Positions 59,196-59,328 of a stretch of DNA of 59,328 nucleotides are shown here, piece by piece (positions within the stretch are counted from its first letter, which is position 1; every line of letters begins with the position of its first letter). The position numbers and the translations under genes were made by a program. Below the pieces are notes generated by a model that was not told the DNA's origin, made no database searches, and worked only from the letters and a program-made list of their open reading frames with translations. The DNA is from Nitrospira sp. (GTDB lineage Bacteria; Nitrospirota; Nitrospiria; Nitrospirales; Nitrospiraceae), in the NCBI GenBank assembly GCA_030692565.1, contig JAUYAO010000037.1:1-59328 (forward strand). Reading direction: 5' to 3'.

Positions 59196-59328
59196 TCAGC
59201 AGGCAGCAATATAGGCAACACTTGGATGTCTGAAGAACGAACGGACGAGTGCGGGGCGGCGCGCCATTTCGGCGAGTTGCGCGGTGATGCGATCGGCCAG
59301 ACGTTCGCCTTTCTGTAAGGGCCGGCGT
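59196..59328 (-). CDS. C-terminal end of an unidentified gene
   Basis: A minus-strand frame enters from the right edge and ends at TGA 59198-59196. The visible 43 residues (RRPLQKGERLADRITAQLAE, then MARRPALVRSFFRHPSVAYI and AAC) have protein-like composition. The function cannot be told. Confidence 0.45.
   Translation of the reverse strand, partial: RRPLQKGERLADRITAQLAEMARRPALVRSFFRHPSVAYIAAC

Noticed and set aside
1-59328. CRISPR arrays and tRNA or rRNA genes
   Set aside because: No regularly spaced repeats, tRNA cloverleaf signatures or rRNA landmarks were noticed while reading both strands; short tRNAs could be missed without a covariance search.

Overview
The window looks like a chromosomal segment of a GC-rich, Gram-negative bacterium, most likely Nitrospira or a close relative in Nitrospirota. 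That is an inference from gene content: a chlorite-dismutase-superfamily haem protein, cyanobacteria-like secretion genes, many PilZ and two-component proteins, and very short Lys/Ala-rich peptides. No rRNA or tRNA is visible to anchor taxonomy.

Layout. 1-4080 is an accessory strip: the start of an IPT/TIG exported protein, a DUF433/DUF5615 toxin-antitoxin pair, a DDE transposase, and two HicBA modules, one with a frameshifted hicA. A 190-bp promoter-leader sequence occurs twice and brackets the first pair and the transposase. 4402-5244 is a secreted protein with an L,D-transpeptidase-like Cys motif. From 13982 down to 5475 runs one compact minus-strand gene train: recA-recX-alaS-ruvX-mltG-deoC-PilZ-deoB-ridA. 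14749-24156 holds two PilZ proteins, thpR-cinA, a coproheme-decarboxylase-like protein and several Nitrospira-type exported or hypothetical proteins.

24522-26525 is sparse and holds two paralogous 28-residue membrane peptides, a CheY-like receiver and a lipoprotein. 26880-37159 is the most striking block: a papain-like cysteine protease lipoprotein, two exported proteins, a two-partner-secretion exoprotein (TpsA), its transporter (TpsB), a TPR-CHAT protease-like protein and a DUF928 protein, all on one strand. This resembles the TpsA/TpsB/CHAT/DUF928 gene sets of filamentous cyanobacteria and could form a secretion-plus-proteolysis system.

37426-45811 holds small regulators, then a signalling set: a receiver-multi-PAS protein, an ABC-type periplasmic binding protein with no transporter, a histidine kinase interrupted by one in-frame UGA, and an NtrC-type sigma-54 activator. 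45869-49700 has small membrane and hypothetical proteins, a 21-residue Lys/Ala-rich peptide with its own promoter and hairpin, an orphan minus-strand terminator and an AT-rich palindrome. 49864-58225 carries an MtfA-like peptidase with a SEC-C tail, a glutathionylspermidine-synthase-like ATP-grasp protein, a metallo-beta-lactamase-fold protein, a Tim44-like membrane protein, a haem-c Tll0287-like protein and HflX. The right end has a RelE-like toxin-antitoxin pair and the tail of a minus-strand gene.

All calls come from reading the sequence. No database search, alignment or computed statistic was possible, so family names rest on recognised motifs and overall resemblance.
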